The notes: a model not told the origin generated them from the sequence alone. DNA of 64,000 nt from Sphingopyxis sp. (GCF_016793825.1 NZ_JAEULM010000021.1:1-64000); one strand, 5' to 3'; numbered from the stretch's first letter, positions 1-8,487 are shown. Program-made: numbers and translations.

Positions 1-1
1 G

Positions 2-844
<843 letters not shown>

Positions 845-986
845 GGCCGAAGACGCTCCGCTCAATTCGTCGACATATCGGCTCGACTCGTCGCGGGCTC
901 AGACTGGCGCAGGATCGTTGACGTGAGTTAGATGCGGCTGCATCGCCCAACGTGACAGCGAATCACGCTGCGAATGGGGTACGGAA

Positions 987-1541
987 ATGTCGTCTGGATA
1001 TGATCCTCGCGTTGTCGTGAACGCGCTGATTGATGCTGCCAACAAGGCGCACATACCCGTCAGAAATGTTTCCATACAAAAGCTGCTCTATTTCGCTCAT
1101 GCTTCCTTCTTGGTTCATTATCGGCGCCCGCTCGTAAAAGGAGCGTTCGAAGCGTGGGAATATGGACCGGTGTGTCGCCCGATTTACGACGCCCTGAAAG
1201 GTTATGGTCGCAGCGAGGTGACCGCACCGATCACAAGGACCGACCCATTTACCGGCGAAGTGTCGGAGCTACCTCTATTGCAGGATGCCGCTGCGCAGCG
1301 GCACATTGAGCATCTGATGCACGTTATGGGACGTGCCACGCCCAGCCAACTCATAAGCCTCTCGCACGTAGAGGGCGGCGCATGGTGGATTGTCTGGAAC
1401 AAATCGAAAACAGGTGCTACAGTGGGCAACAGAATCGATGACGAGTTAACCATCGCGACCTTTGGGAAACTCAAGGTCGCGCTGAAACCGCCCGAAATGC
1501 AAGAGGGGTTAGATGAAGCTACGCCGTTTGCCGGAGACTGA
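987..1541 (+). CDS. SocA/Panacea-domain antitoxin (DUF4065 family)
   Basis: 184-residue protein whose first half carries the Panacea (SocA/GepA, DUF4065) signature: KLLYFAHASFLVHY followed by FEAWEYGPVCRPIYDAL at about residues 32-70. In Caulobacter SocA is an antitoxin that hands the toxin SocB to the ClpXP protease; other Panacea proteins neutralise many unrelated toxins. The role here is inferred from that domain and from the next gene, which starts 29 bases before this one ends, an arrangement usual for toxin-antitoxin pairs. The start at 987 has only a weak purine stretch (acgga) before it. Base composition is clearly lower in G+C than thiC upstream, suggesting acquisition. Confidence 0.82.
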   Translation: MSSGYDPRVVVNALIDAANKAHIPVRNVSIQKLLYFAHASFLVHYRRPLVKGAFEAWEYGPVCRPIYDALKGYGRSEVTAPITRTDPFTGEVSELPLLQDAAAQRHIEHLMHVMGRATPSQLISLSHVEGGAWWIVWNKSKTGATVGNRIDDELTIATFGKLKVALKPPEMQEGLDEATPFAGD

Positions 1542-2220
1542 TCTGGCCCGCATCGCGCCTCTTTCGGTTGCTGACAAACACGCTCAGCTGCGAGCATTCA
1601 ATTCCGGCGGCGGCAGTTGGTCGTATGCACCGGCCCGCGAACAAAACTTCAACATTGCCAATCCCAAAAACCCAATGGGCTTGCAGTCGCCGCGCCCATC
1701 TCTCGAAAAGATTAAAGCACTTGTCGCACGATCTTGTTCGCGTGAAGAGCAAGAGGACAGCTGCGTTGAGGTTGTCGAACTTTTCTTCAACTGGTTCACC
1801 CAGAATGCATCTGACGCAATCGAACGGCATATCCCGTCTATGGGCATTGGTACGCTCGGCGTCGTTCGATACTGGGAAAATTTTGCTGCAATGATTGACG
1901 GCCGCCCGTGCTTCTTTTTTCTCGACTATCGCCGGAACGGTGGGTTGACGTCCAGAGCGCGTCGGTTTGCCTTTTCAATGATGAACGAGCAAATTCGCCG
2001 GAGCGACCCCGATTTCTCTGATGCAAATCTCATGATTTTGCAGTTCACCCAGAAGAAAGGTGAAGCGAGAATCGTAAAAAACTACAGCGTGGATGAAGGC
2101 GAACTCTACAGCCTCAGCGACCTGAACGAAATGATCGACGAAACATACAAAATCTGGCAAGATGTCCTTATGGATCGTCGCGATGATACGGGACCCAAAA
2201 GAGCGGGTGGGCTTCTCTAA
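1513..2220 (+). CDS. SocB-like protein, candidate toxin partner of the SocA-type antitoxin
   Basis: 235-residue soluble protein with no signal peptide or membrane segment. It begins at an ATG preceded by a good ribosome site (gagggg) inside the end of the antitoxin gene, so the two are translationally coupled. Size, gene order and the N-terminal pattern (RLPETDLARIAPL, then SYAPAR some 35 residues on) resemble what I remember of Caulobacter SocB, which binds the DNA sliding clamp and stops replication; this is recollection, not an alignment. A central segment (VRYWENFAAMIDGRPCFFFLD) and RRFAFSMMNEQIR look like conserved core. I cannot point to a certain clamp-binding peptide. It could instead be another toxin class carried by a Panacea antitoxin. 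Confidence 0.6.
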   Translation: MKLRRLPETDLARIAPLSVADKHAQLRAFNSGGGSWSYAPAREQNFNIANPKNPMGLQSPRPSLEKIKALVARSCSREEQEDSCVEVVELFFNWFTQNASDAIERHIPSMGIGTLGVVRYWENFAAMIDGRPCFFFLDYRRNGGLTSRARRFAFSMMNEQIRRSDPDFSDANLMILQFTQKKGEARIVKNYSVDEGELYSLSDLNEMIDETYKIWQDVLMDRRDDTGPKRAGGLL

Positions 2221-2250
2221 ATAAATCTCGTTGATATTTACGACCCTAGA

Positions 2251-3183
2251 TTATGCATTTCTAATTCCAAAAGGAATATGCACACACGGCGTATTTTCCG
2301 ATGCAGGTGTGAGATGACCTATCTGATCGTCAAAGAATATCTGGGGTTTCATAATATCTAGAATGTTCTTTTTCTCGATACCTCCGGTAAGAAATAGTTC
2401 GTCTGCCTCAAGCCCCAAGTGCTTCATAGTATTTATAAGCCGCTCGTGAGCGGGAGCATTTCGTGCGGTGACGATCGAAATTCGAATAGCCTTTTCTGGA
2501 TTATTCACACGAGAGGACTGCTCTTCTTGCAGTTTCTGGATATCGGAAAGGCGTTTCAAAAGCGGCATAAGAGGGCCGTCCTTCAAAGGCCGATCCTTGT
2601 TCTCGACTTCATAATGGAAGAATAACGGCAAGCCGCCGTCCGCATATTTTGACTCTGCTTCATCATCGACGAGCACTCCGTCGAAGTCGAAAGCTATTCT
2701 GAGCTGGTTATCACCATCGTCATTCGCCGCCGCTGCGCATGGCAGGACATGCCCCGCAGGGAAACCGCCAGCCACCGCCTCTTTGACCTCTTCCTTGTTA
2801 GTGCTGAGATAAAGGCACGCGTTGACGGCCTCCATATAGGGGTAGGGAGGCGCTCCCGACAAAAAGAATGCTCGCGTTATATCCAATTCATAGTGCGGCA
2901 TTGCATCCATCATCCTCAAACCCGCTTCGGGGTCATTCCTCGACAGAATGACGACTTCAACTGGCATTTGGTCAGGGAAGATTTTGTTTAAATGGAGCAG
3001 TCTCTTGATGAAGGGAAATGCCGCACCAGGCGGCGGCACTTCGTGACGGTGTTCGGCCTGATATGATCTAAAAGCCTCCAATCCATCAGAAACGAAAATG
3101 TCGTGCTCTTTGGAAAAATCGAACAATGCTGTCGATGTTATTCCTACGACTAACTTGCTCTCGATTGGATACGCCAAAGCCAA
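2251..3183 (-). CDS. Cytosolic 5'-nucleotidase I family protein
   Basis: 310 residues that match the cN-I family (Pfam 5-nucleotidase; vertebrate NT5C1A/B) along their whole length: PPGAAFPFIK near residue 55, VVILSRND near 80, CLYLSTNKEEV near 125, the HAD-type motif FDFDGVLVDDEAE at 165-177 with D166 and D168 as likely nucleophile and acid, IVTARN and finally IFFDDQ. The family dephosphorylates AMP and other nucleoside monophosphates. No ATG fits the start: TTG at 3183 is nearly on top of the ribosome site gaggg, while TTG at 3177 has a better 7-base spacing. The gene is A/T-rich compared with the chromosome and faces the SocAB-like pair across 30 bases. Metabolic or defence use is undetermined. 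Confidence 0.88.
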   Translation of the reverse strand: MALAYPIESKLVVGITSTALFDFSKEHDIFVSDGLEAFRSYQAEHRHEVPPPGAAFPFIKRLLHLNKIFPDQMPVEVVILSRNDPEAGLRMMDAMPHYELDITRAFFLSGAPPYPYMEAVNACLYLSTNKEEVKEAVAGGFPAGHVLPCAAAANDDGDNQLRIAFDFDGVLVDDEAESKYADGGLPLFFHYEVENKDRPLKDGPLMPLLKRLSDIQKLQEEQSSRVNNPEKAIRISIVTARNAPAHERLINTMKHLGLEADELFLTGGIEKKNILDIMKPQIFFDDQIGHLTPASENTPCVHIPFGIRNA

Positions 3184-3221
3184 ACCCTCACAGGAAAAGA
3201 CACTCTACATTTAAGTTAAGC

Positions 3222-3246
3222 TGGCGCTGGAGTCTATCCAGCGCCA
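3222..3246. repeat. Perfect inverted repeat / hairpin between divergent genes
   Basis: TGGCGCTGGA and its exact complement TCCAGCGCCA flank a 5-base loop. It lies in the 132-base gap between the leftward nucleotidase and the rightward 2H phosphoesterase, at the edge of the A/T-rich block. It has no T-run, so a terminator is doubtful; an operator, or a remnant of a boundary, is possible. Confidence 0.6.
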
Positions 3247-3315
3247 AATGATGCCGATTATTGCGCTACCCCATTCATGCGCCCCAAATCCCCACACCAT
3301 GCTACACTCCCACCC

Positions 3316-3828
3316 ATGCGCGCCCGAAATCCCCTCTATGTCATGGCGAAGCCGCCGCCGGAGGTGCAGGCGGCGATCGTCGCGCTGCCGCGCAACGACC
3401 CTGGGCGCGGCCCCGACCTGCTCCATGTCACGCTGATCTCGCTCTACGACCTGCATTATGCTCCGCCCGAGTGGCTGCCCGCGACCATCGCCGCGCTCGA
3501 CGGCTTCGCCGCGGCGCCCTTTCCGCTCCGCTTCGACCGGATCGAAAACCGCAAGGCGGTGACGCTGCGCACCCGCGATCCGCTGGCCGGGGCGCGGGCG
3601 TTCCAGAAGGCGCTGGTCGACCATCTGCTACGCGAAAAGGCACCGATCATGGACGGCACCACCCCCGAACCGCACATCACGATCAACTATCGCGGCGACC
3701 GGCTGAATGCGCAAAAGATGCCGCCGATCGGCTGGACGGTCGACGAGATCATCCTGACCGAAAGCATCGTCGGCAAGACCACCCATGTCGGCCATGGGCG
3801 GTGGAAATTGCGTGGGGGTGGGGGCTGA
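3316..3828 (+). CDS. 2'-5' RNA ligase family (2H phosphoesterase) protein
   Basis: 170 residues with the two H-x-T/S-x motifs that define the 2H phosphoesterase fold: HVTL at about residue 37 and HITI at about 120. Members act on 2',3'-cyclic or 2'-5' phosphodiester bonds in RNA ends or small nucleotides; the substrate of this one cannot be read from sequence. ATG 3316 was preferred to 3277 because the extra 13 residues are low-complexity and lie in the intergenic region; ATG 3343 is also possible. A second 2H protein is encoded at 5895-6479, but the two differ much in sequence and are not a recent duplication. Confidence 0.88.
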   Translation: MRARNPLYVMAKPPPEVQAAIVALPRNDPGRGPDLLHVTLISLYDLHYAPPEWLPATIAALDGFAAAPFPLRFDRIENRKAVTLRTRDPLAGARAFQKALVDHLLREKAPIMDGTTPEPHITINYRGDRLNAQKMPPIGWTVDEIILTESIVGKTTHVGHGRWKLRGGGG

Positions 3829-3848
3829 TCGATTGCATCGCCCACCTC

Positions 3849-3938
3849 CGTCACCCCGGGCTTGACCCGGGATCCGCCTTCCTTCTTCGGACACCGGATC
3901 GAAGGCAAGGCAGGCCCCGGGTCAAGCCCGGGGTGACG
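3849..3938. repeat. CCCGGG-type intergenic palindromic repeat, inverted pair
   Basis: CGTCACCCCGGGCTTGACCC at 3849-3868 is repeated in reverse complement at about 3915-3938 (CCCCGGGTCAAGCCCGGGGT and so on). The two arms are about 45 bases apart and each is itself nearly palindromic. This is the type of REP-like element scattered between genes in sphingomonads; related copies occur at 44119 and 45115. It follows the stop of the 2H gene and could fold in the transcript. Confidence 0.85.
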
Positions 3939-3979
3939 TGTGTGAGCGAAATGCTGGCGGTCCGGTCGAACGCACCCCC

Positions 3980-4219
3980 TCAGCCGAAGCGACGCCGGAA
4001 CCAGCCCCGCTTTCGGGGAACGACCGGGGTCTGGCCCGAAATCCGCACCAGATACTGACCCAGGATCGCCGCTTGCTGTTTGGTCATCAGGACCCGGAAC
4101 AGGTCGGGGTCGTGCTTCCTTGCCGCTTCCGACGATTGCACGCTTTCGAGCCGGAGCATGACCCGGTCGCCCGCATCATGATGGTCCCAGCCGACCAGCG
4201 CTCCAAAACTTTCCATCAT
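3980..4219 (-). CDS. Small conserved-looking hypothetical protein
   Basis: 79 residues beginning with tandem ATG codons (MMESFGALVGWDHHD). It is basic at its C-terminus (RKRGWFRRRFG) and has no signal peptide or membrane segment. I do not recognise the family. It is the only reasonable frame in this stretch and its codon third positions are GC-rich like those of real genes here. It stands alone between a repeat and a leftward secreted-protein gene that points away from its start. Confidence 0.55.
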   Translation of the reverse strand: MMESFGALVGWDHHDAGDRVMLRLESVQSSEAARKHDPDLFRVLMTKQQAAILGQYLVRISGQTPVVPRKRGWFRRRFG

Positions 4220-4322
4220 CCCGACCTGTCCCTTACGACCTGCCCCTTACGACCTGCGCGCGACCGACGCCGACATCCCGGGGGAGAGTTTACCAAAGCA
4301 TCGGGCGAATGTCGCGTCCGCC

Positions 4323-5126
4323 CTATGCCGCGGGTTTCAGCCAGTTGTAGAGAAAATCCTGGATCGCATCGCCATAGTTGCGGTCGGTGTCGGCGGCCGC
4401 ATCGTACAGCAGCCGCTTCCCCGCCGGCCACTGGGCCTGCGGCAGTTTCAGCGTCGCGCCGTCGTACAGGCGAATCGCGTCGCGGAACGGCGCCCAGCGG
4501 TTGCCCGCGTTCGACGCCTGCCACTTCGCGGTCAGCACCGCCTGTCCCGCGGCGCGCACGCGCTTGTGCAGGATTTCGGCCTTTTTCGGATCGCGCGCAT
4601 AGATGCCGACGAGCGTGGGCCAGCCGCCCGCGTCCGCCCTGTCCCACTCGGTCTGCCACATCGCGGTCAGCTCACGCGCAAAGCTTTGCATCAGGCCCGG
4701 CGGGGTCGTCACCGCGGTCTTGCCCGCCCTGTCGGGCTTGCCGTCGGCGCCAAGCCGGGTGAGCTGGACAACGCGGTCCTTCGGGAACGCGAACTCCTCG
4801 AGCAGGTCGATCTCGCCCGCGTCCAGCCTGCCGTCGCGGCGCAGATGGCCGATCACCCGCTTCGCCTCGTCCTCGCCGATATATTTGCGGTACAGCGCGG
4901 GGTTCTTCGGGTCCTTTACCGGCGCCCATTCGGTCAGCAGCGCGAACACCTCGGGCGAAGCGACCGCCGCATCGTCGAGCGGCCTGGCATAGGCCGCCTC
5001 CCACTCGGTCGCGGGCAGCCCCGTGACCGGGGCGACGGTGCCGCCGGTCTGGGCGACCGCGGGACAGGCGAGCGCGAACGCCAGGGCGGCGAACAGCGGG
5101 CGGGAAAGCGGGACGGGTCCGGGCAT
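4323..5126 (-). CDS. Secreted hypothetical protein with N-terminal signal peptide
   Basis: 267 residues. The start at 5126 has a strong ribosome site (ggaggaacg) and is followed by a typical signal peptide (LFAALAFALACPAVAQ, cleavage after AQA-like site near residue 24). The mature part is alpha-helical and charged with no Cys pattern; phrases such as LRRDGRLDAGEIDLLEEFA resemble an EF-hand-like acidic loop (D-x-R-L-D-A-G-E), but one loop is weak evidence. The frame stays open 84 codons further upstream, but that extension is Arg-rich shadow sequence. Function unknown; probably periplasmic. Confidence 0.75.
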   Translation of the reverse strand: MPGPVPLSRPLFAALAFALACPAVAQTGGTVAPVTGLPATEWEAAYARPLDDAAVASPEVFALLTEWAPVKDPKNPALYRKYIGEDEAKRVIGHLRRDGRLDAGEIDLLEEFAFPKDRVVQLTRLGADGKPDRAGKTAVTTPPGLMQSFARELTAMWQTEWDRADAGGWPTLVGIYARDPKKAEILHKRVRAAGQAVLTAKWQASNAGNRWAPFRDAIRLYDGATLKLPQAQWPAGKRLLYDAAADTDRNYGDAIQDFLYNWLKPAA

Positions 5127-5269
5127 CGTTCCTCCATCGACCCGCGTCCTGCCTATCAGCCCGCCGCCATCGCGCAAGCCCGAACCGCGACGCGCCCCGG
5201 CCGCCTTGTCTATCCGGCCGCCTTCGGGCAGGCTGCAAGGCGACGTGAACGAACCACAGGAGTAGCCGC

Positions 5270-5827
5270 ATGACCGCCTATCGCCTCCCGTTACTCGCTC
5301 TCGCCGCCGCGCTGGCGCTGGCCGCGTGCGGTGCAAAGGCCGACAAGGCGCCCGCCGACGCGCCGGCTGGCGACGCACCGGCTGGCGACGGGGCCGCCGC
5401 CACGGCTGCGACCAAGGCCGGCGCCGACGATGCCGGGCCTACCGAAACCTCGCCGCTGCCGCCGACCGCGGGCACCAAACTCGCCGCCTATGCCGGCAAA
5501 TATCCGTTCGACAAGGTCGACGGCGTCGCGTGGAACGACCATGCGCTGGTCAAGGCGGGGATCGCCGCGAGCGTGAAGGATGCCACGGTGCGCAAGGCGA
5601 TCACCACGCTCGAAGGACCCGCCTCGCCGATCGAAATGCGCGGCGACAAGGTCGTGTCCTGGTCGTGCGAGGCGCATAATTGCGGGTCGCACCAATGGTC
5701 TGTCCAGATCGACCCGCGCACCGGCGCGACCGACGTCTGCTATTATGACGAAGCGGCCGACGCCGCGAAATCGCGGTGGTTCCTCGCGACCGGCAAGGAA
5801 GAAAAGCGCGACGGCAACTGCCAGTAA
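5270..5827 (+). CDS. Lipoprotein with Ivy-like (lysozyme inhibitor) C-terminal domain
   Basis: 185 residues. A signal peptide ends in the lipobox LAAC (Cys at residue 20), then comes an Ala/Asp/Gly-rich spacer with a repeated APAGD unit, then a globular domain from about residue 65. That domain contains CEAHNCGSHQWSV, close to the CKPHDC-G-S loop with which E. coli Ivy blocks the lysozyme active site (pattern C-x2-H-x-C-G-S), followed by a third Cys in DVCYYDE. From this I infer an Ivy-family inhibitor held on the outer membrane or periplasmic face; the match rests on the loop, not a full alignment. Ribosome site caggag precedes ATG. Confidence 0.72.
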   Translation: MTAYRLPLLALAAALALAACGAKADKAPADAPAGDAPAGDGAAATAATKAGADDAGPTETSPLPPTAGTKLAAYAGKYPFDKVDGVAWNDHALVKAGIAASVKDATVRKAITTLEGPASPIEMRGDKVVSWSCEAHNCGSHQWSVQIDPRTGATDVCYYDEAADAAKSRWFLATGKEEKRDGNCQ

Positions 5828-5894
5828 ACGACGATTCGACACGGACGCCAGATGAGAACATAATAGGAACATTATCCGATTCGGAGGAAGACCG

Positions 5895-6479
5895 ATGACG
5901 CCGATGTTCCGCTATTTCCTGGGCTTTCAGGTTCCCGCCGCCCGCGCCGGCTGGCTCGCGCGCCAGATGCCGCCGGTCGCGGGCGACCTGTTCGCCGGAC
6001 TGAAACCGCAGCTTTATCATCTGACGCTGTGTACGATCGCCGAAATCGCCGAACCGCACCCCTTCCTGCGGCAGCGCGTCGCGCGAGCCTTTGAGGCGGG
6101 CCTGCCCGCCGCAAGCCCGATCCCGTTCGGCCGCATCGTCGCCCGGGGTCGGGGCGCCGAACTGGTCGCGGCCGGCAGCATCGCCGACATCAGGGGCCTC
6201 TACGCCGCGATCGTCGAGCTGCTCGCACCCTGCGGGATCGACGCGATGCACCGGCAGTCGGGCCTCCGGCCGCATATCACGCTGGGCTATGGCGACTGCG
6301 AATTCGATCCGGTCCCGCTGATATGGAACTGGGTTCCCGACCGGCTCGTCCTGATCGAAAGCCACATCGGGCACCGCCGCCACCGCGTGCTGCAAAGCTG
6401 GACGCTGGCGCCGCCGGCGCAGGGCCGGTTCGACTTCATGGCGGACGAACTGCCGGCGCCGCTGCGCCGCGCCGCCTAG
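5895..6479 (+). CDS. 2'-5' RNA ligase family (2H phosphoesterase) protein, second copy
   Basis: 194 residues with the pair of catalytic motifs HLTL (H42, T44) and HITL (H127, T129) spaced as in the ThpR/LigT fold. Start ATG 5895 follows a near-perfect ribosome site (ggagga). The sequence FLGFQVP at the start and PHITLGYG at the second motif fit the bacterial LigT-like group. Likely RNA 2',3'-cyclic phosphodiesterase activity, inferred from the family. It is only distantly similar to the protein at 3316-3828. The downstream neighbour osmC converges on it with 23 bases between stops. Confidence 0.88.
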   Translation: MTPMFRYFLGFQVPAARAGWLARQMPPVAGDLFAGLKPQLYHLTLCTIAEIAEPHPFLRQRVARAFEAGLPAASPIPFGRIVARGRGAELVAAGSIADIRGLYAAIVELLAPCGIDAMHRQSGLRPHITLGYGDCEFDPVPLIWNWVPDRLVLIESHIGHRRHRVLQSWTLAPPAQGRFDFMADELPAPLRRAA

Positions 6480-6502
6480 GGTTCTTACCCTAGATCCTGG
6501 CC

Positions 6503-6931
6503 CTAGCTTTCGAGGCGGTGTTCCAGCGTGATCTCGCAATCGAGCAGCTTCGACACCGGGCAATTCTTTTCCGCCTCTTCGGCGATCCGGGCGAATTCTT
6601 CCGGCGCGATGCCGGGCACGTTGCCCGTCAGCGTCAGTGCCGACCTGGTGATGACAAAACCGCCCTCGACCTGATCCAGCGTCACCGCGGCGCTCGTTTC
6701 GAGCGTGTCGCCCGAATAGCCCGCGCGGGCGAGCCCGAAGGAGAGCGCCATGGTGAAGCACGCCGCGTGCGCCGCAGCGATCAGCTCTTCAGGGTTGGTG
6801 CCGGGCAGCCCTTCGAAGCGTGTGCCGAATCCATAAGGTTGTGCGTTCAGAACGCCCGACTTCGTGGTAATCGACCCTTTGCCCTCCTTGCCAAAGCCTT
6901 CGTAGCGGGCGGACGCACGATTGACGGTCAT
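6503..6931 (-). CDS. osmC: OsmC family peroxiredoxin
   Basis: 142 residues, the usual length. OsmC/Ohr proteins reduce organic hydroperoxides with two cysteines: here C58 in AAHAACFTMAL and C124 in NCPVSKLL. The TNPEEL stretch before the first Cys and the N-terminal ARYEGFGKEGKGSI are those of the OsmC rather than the Ohr branch. A cytoplasmic enzyme used under osmotic or peroxide stress. The start ATG at 6931 is preceded by ggagac. It is a single gene between convergent and tandem neighbours; no stress promoter could be identified with confidence. Confidence 0.93.
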   Translation of the reverse strand: MTVNRASARYEGFGKEGKGSITTKSGVLNAQPYGFGTRFEGLPGTNPEELIAAAHAACFTMALSFGLARAGYSGDTLETSAAVTLDQVEGGFVITRSALTLTGNVPGIAPEEFARIAEEAEKNCPVSKLLDCEITLEHRLES

Positions 6932-7053
6932 GGGGCTGTCTCCTTCGATTGAAAGCGTGTGGACTCGGGAAAGGGCCGTCGGGCCTTGATCAGCTTACGC
7001 CCGCTCCGGGCCCGCTGCCACGCCTTTCCGCGACCACAGGCTATGCGGCCGTG

Positions 7054-7395
7054 TCAGTGCCCGGTGCGCGCGACCCCGGCTCGATCAAGTTCCGGTCCAA
7101 GGCGCCCGGTGAGCCATAGCGCCCACATCCTGAAATCGGCGGCGAGGCTCCAGAGCGGATAGGTGAATGTCGCCGGCCGGTTCTTCTCGACCCCGAAATG
7201 CGCGACCCAGGCAAAGAAATAGCCGGCGATCGGCAGCGCGATCAACCATCCCCACCGCCCGGTCAGCGTCGCCGCGATCGCGATCAGGACGACCAGGCTC
7301 GTTCCCACATAATGCAGGGCCCGCGTCCGCACCTTGCTGTGTTCGCGCAGGTAGAACGGCCAGAATTCGGCGAAACTCGTGTATAGCCGGGGCAT
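7054..7395 (-). CDS. Mpo1-like (DUF962) membrane protein
   Basis: 113 residues. The opening FAEFWPFYLREHSKVRTRALHYVGT matches the DUF962/Mpo1 family, in which conserved HxxxxxRxxHxxG residues bind Fe; yeast Mpo1 is a dioxygenase that alpha-oxidises 2-hydroxy fatty acids of sphingoid breakdown. Two hydrophobic segments follow (about residues 28-60), then VAHFGVEKNRPATF with a further conserved His. Sphingomonads make glycosphingolipids, so the homology is suggestive, but the activity here is inferred. ATG 7395 was chosen over upstream codons because the family N-terminus begins there. Confidence 0.85.
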   Translation of the reverse strand: MPRLYTSFAEFWPFYLREHSKVRTRALHYVGTSLVVLIAIAATLTGRWGWLIALPIAGYFFAWVAHFGVEKNRPATFTYPLWSLAADFRMWALWLTGRLGPELDRAGVARTGH

Positions 7396-7523
7396 GGCCG
7401 CAGACTGTCGCGAGTGACCGCGACGGTCAAGCCCCGGCCACCCCGGACCTGCCCGCACGATTTGCCCTTCGCCCCGACGCGCCGCGTGATAGGGTGGCGA
7501 AAACGGGGAGAGGGAATGACCAT

Positions 7524-7745
7524 ATGAAAAAATCGATGCGCGCCCTGCTCGGGCTCGTGCTGCTCGACGCGATCGTCGTCTGCGGGGCCTGGTGGATGAT
7601 CGACCGCACCACCAGCGGCGCGTGGAATTCGAACAATCCGGCCGAATCGGTCAACATGATAACGACCACGGCGGGCATGATGATCGGCGTGATCTCGGTC
7701 GTGCTGATCCTCGCCTTTTTCCGCCACCGCGCCGCCGGAAACTGA
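7524..7745 (+). CDS. Small protein with two membrane segments
   Basis: 73 residues: a positively charged start (MKKSMR), a hydrophobic helix at about 7-24, a polar Asn/Ser/Thr loop, and a second helix at about 45-66 ending in FFRHRAAGN. The ATG at 7524 has a clear ribosome site (ggagaggga). A much longer frame runs through from 7167, but the part before 7524 is Arg/Pro-rich shadow of the antisense gene. No family recognised; probably an inner-membrane protein. Confidence 0.7.
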   Translation: MKKSMRALLGLVLLDAIVVCGAWWMIDRTTSGAWNSNNPAESVNMITTTAGMMIGVISVVLILAFFRHRAAGN

Positions 7746-7847
7746 CGTCAGACCGCCCGACCGTCACCAGTGGGGGGTCGGGCGGCGCCGGCGGCCCCGT
7801 CCACCCCCCGGTCGGAGGCGCCGCCGCAATCCTTCCGTCAAATCGTG

Positions 7848-7880
7848 CCCTCCCGCCGAGGGTCGCAACCGGCGGGAGGG
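7848..7880. terminator. GC-rich hairpin between convergent genes
   Basis: CCCTCCCGCC and GGCGGGAGGG form a perfect 10-bp stem around a 13-base loop. It lies in the 268-base gap between the rightward small membrane protein and the leftward yaiI. There is no T-run on either side, so it may be a Rho-dependent or structural element rather than an intrinsic terminator. Nothing else was recognised in this gap. Confidence 0.5.
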
Positions 7881-8013
7881 CTGATCCCGGGCTGACGTGG
7901 TGCGTCGGCGCGGGACGAATCCGTCTCTTGCCAGGGATCATGCCGAATCCCGTTCGCCGCCGCGGTGATCGCCGTCACTCGCGCTGAAAAAATGGGCGGC
8001 CGGACAGCGCGGC

Positions 8014-8487
8014 CTATCCGGCGCGTTTCAGCCGCACCACCGCCGCATCGAGCGCTTGCAGGAATTGCGAGCGGTCCGCCCTGGAAAAGGGTCGCGGTCC
8101 GCCGATGCCCTCTCCCAACCCGGCGCGCAGGTCGGCCATGATCGCGCGCGTCGCGATCGCGGGCCCGATCGATGCGGCGGTGAACGGCTTGCCGGTTGGC
8201 GCCAGCACCGTCGCGCCCGCCTTCAGCACCCGATCGGCGAGCAGGATATCGGCCGTGACCACGATGCTGCGCGCGTCGGCCGCGTCGGCGATCCAGTCGT
8301 CCGCCGCATCGAAGCCGTCCGATACCACCACCCGCTCGACAAGCGGATGCTCGGGCACGCGCAGCCGACTGTTGCTGACGACCTTTACCGGCACCTCGTG
8401 CCGCCAGGCGACGCGATATATTTCGTCCTTTACCGGACAGGCATCGGCGTCGATCAACAGGACGGGTCCGCTCTTTCCGGTCGCCAT
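8014..8487 (-). CDS. YaiI/YqxD family protein (DUF188)
   Basis: 157 residues. DUF188 proteins have a PIN-like nuclease fold; here LLIDADACPVKDEIYRVA at the N-terminus supplies the acidic cluster, VVSDGFDAADDWI and IVVTADILLADRVL the next acidic positions, and GGPRPFSRADRSQF the usual C-terminal motif. Biochemical role of the family is not settled. It is the last gene of a leftward operon: its start is 2 bases after the stop of the TSUP transporter gene, which itself overlaps ung. Confidence 0.92.
   Translation of the reverse strand: MATGKSGPVLLIDADACPVKDEIYRVAWRHEVPVKVVSNSRLRVPEHPLVERVVVSDGFDAADDWIADAADARSIVVTADILLADRVLKAGATVLAPTGKPFTAASIGPAIATRAIMADLRAGLGEGIGGPRPFSRADRSQFLQALDAAVVRLKRAG

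Noticed and set aside
3849-3938. Inverted repeat pair as a CRISPR array
   Set aside because: Only two, inverted arms with palindromic cores and no spacers of constant length; no cas gene in the window.
4323-5378. Longer version of the secreted protein beginning at 5378
   Set aside because: The added residues are Arg/Pro-rich and contain no signal; the strong ribosome site and signal peptide fix the start at 5126.
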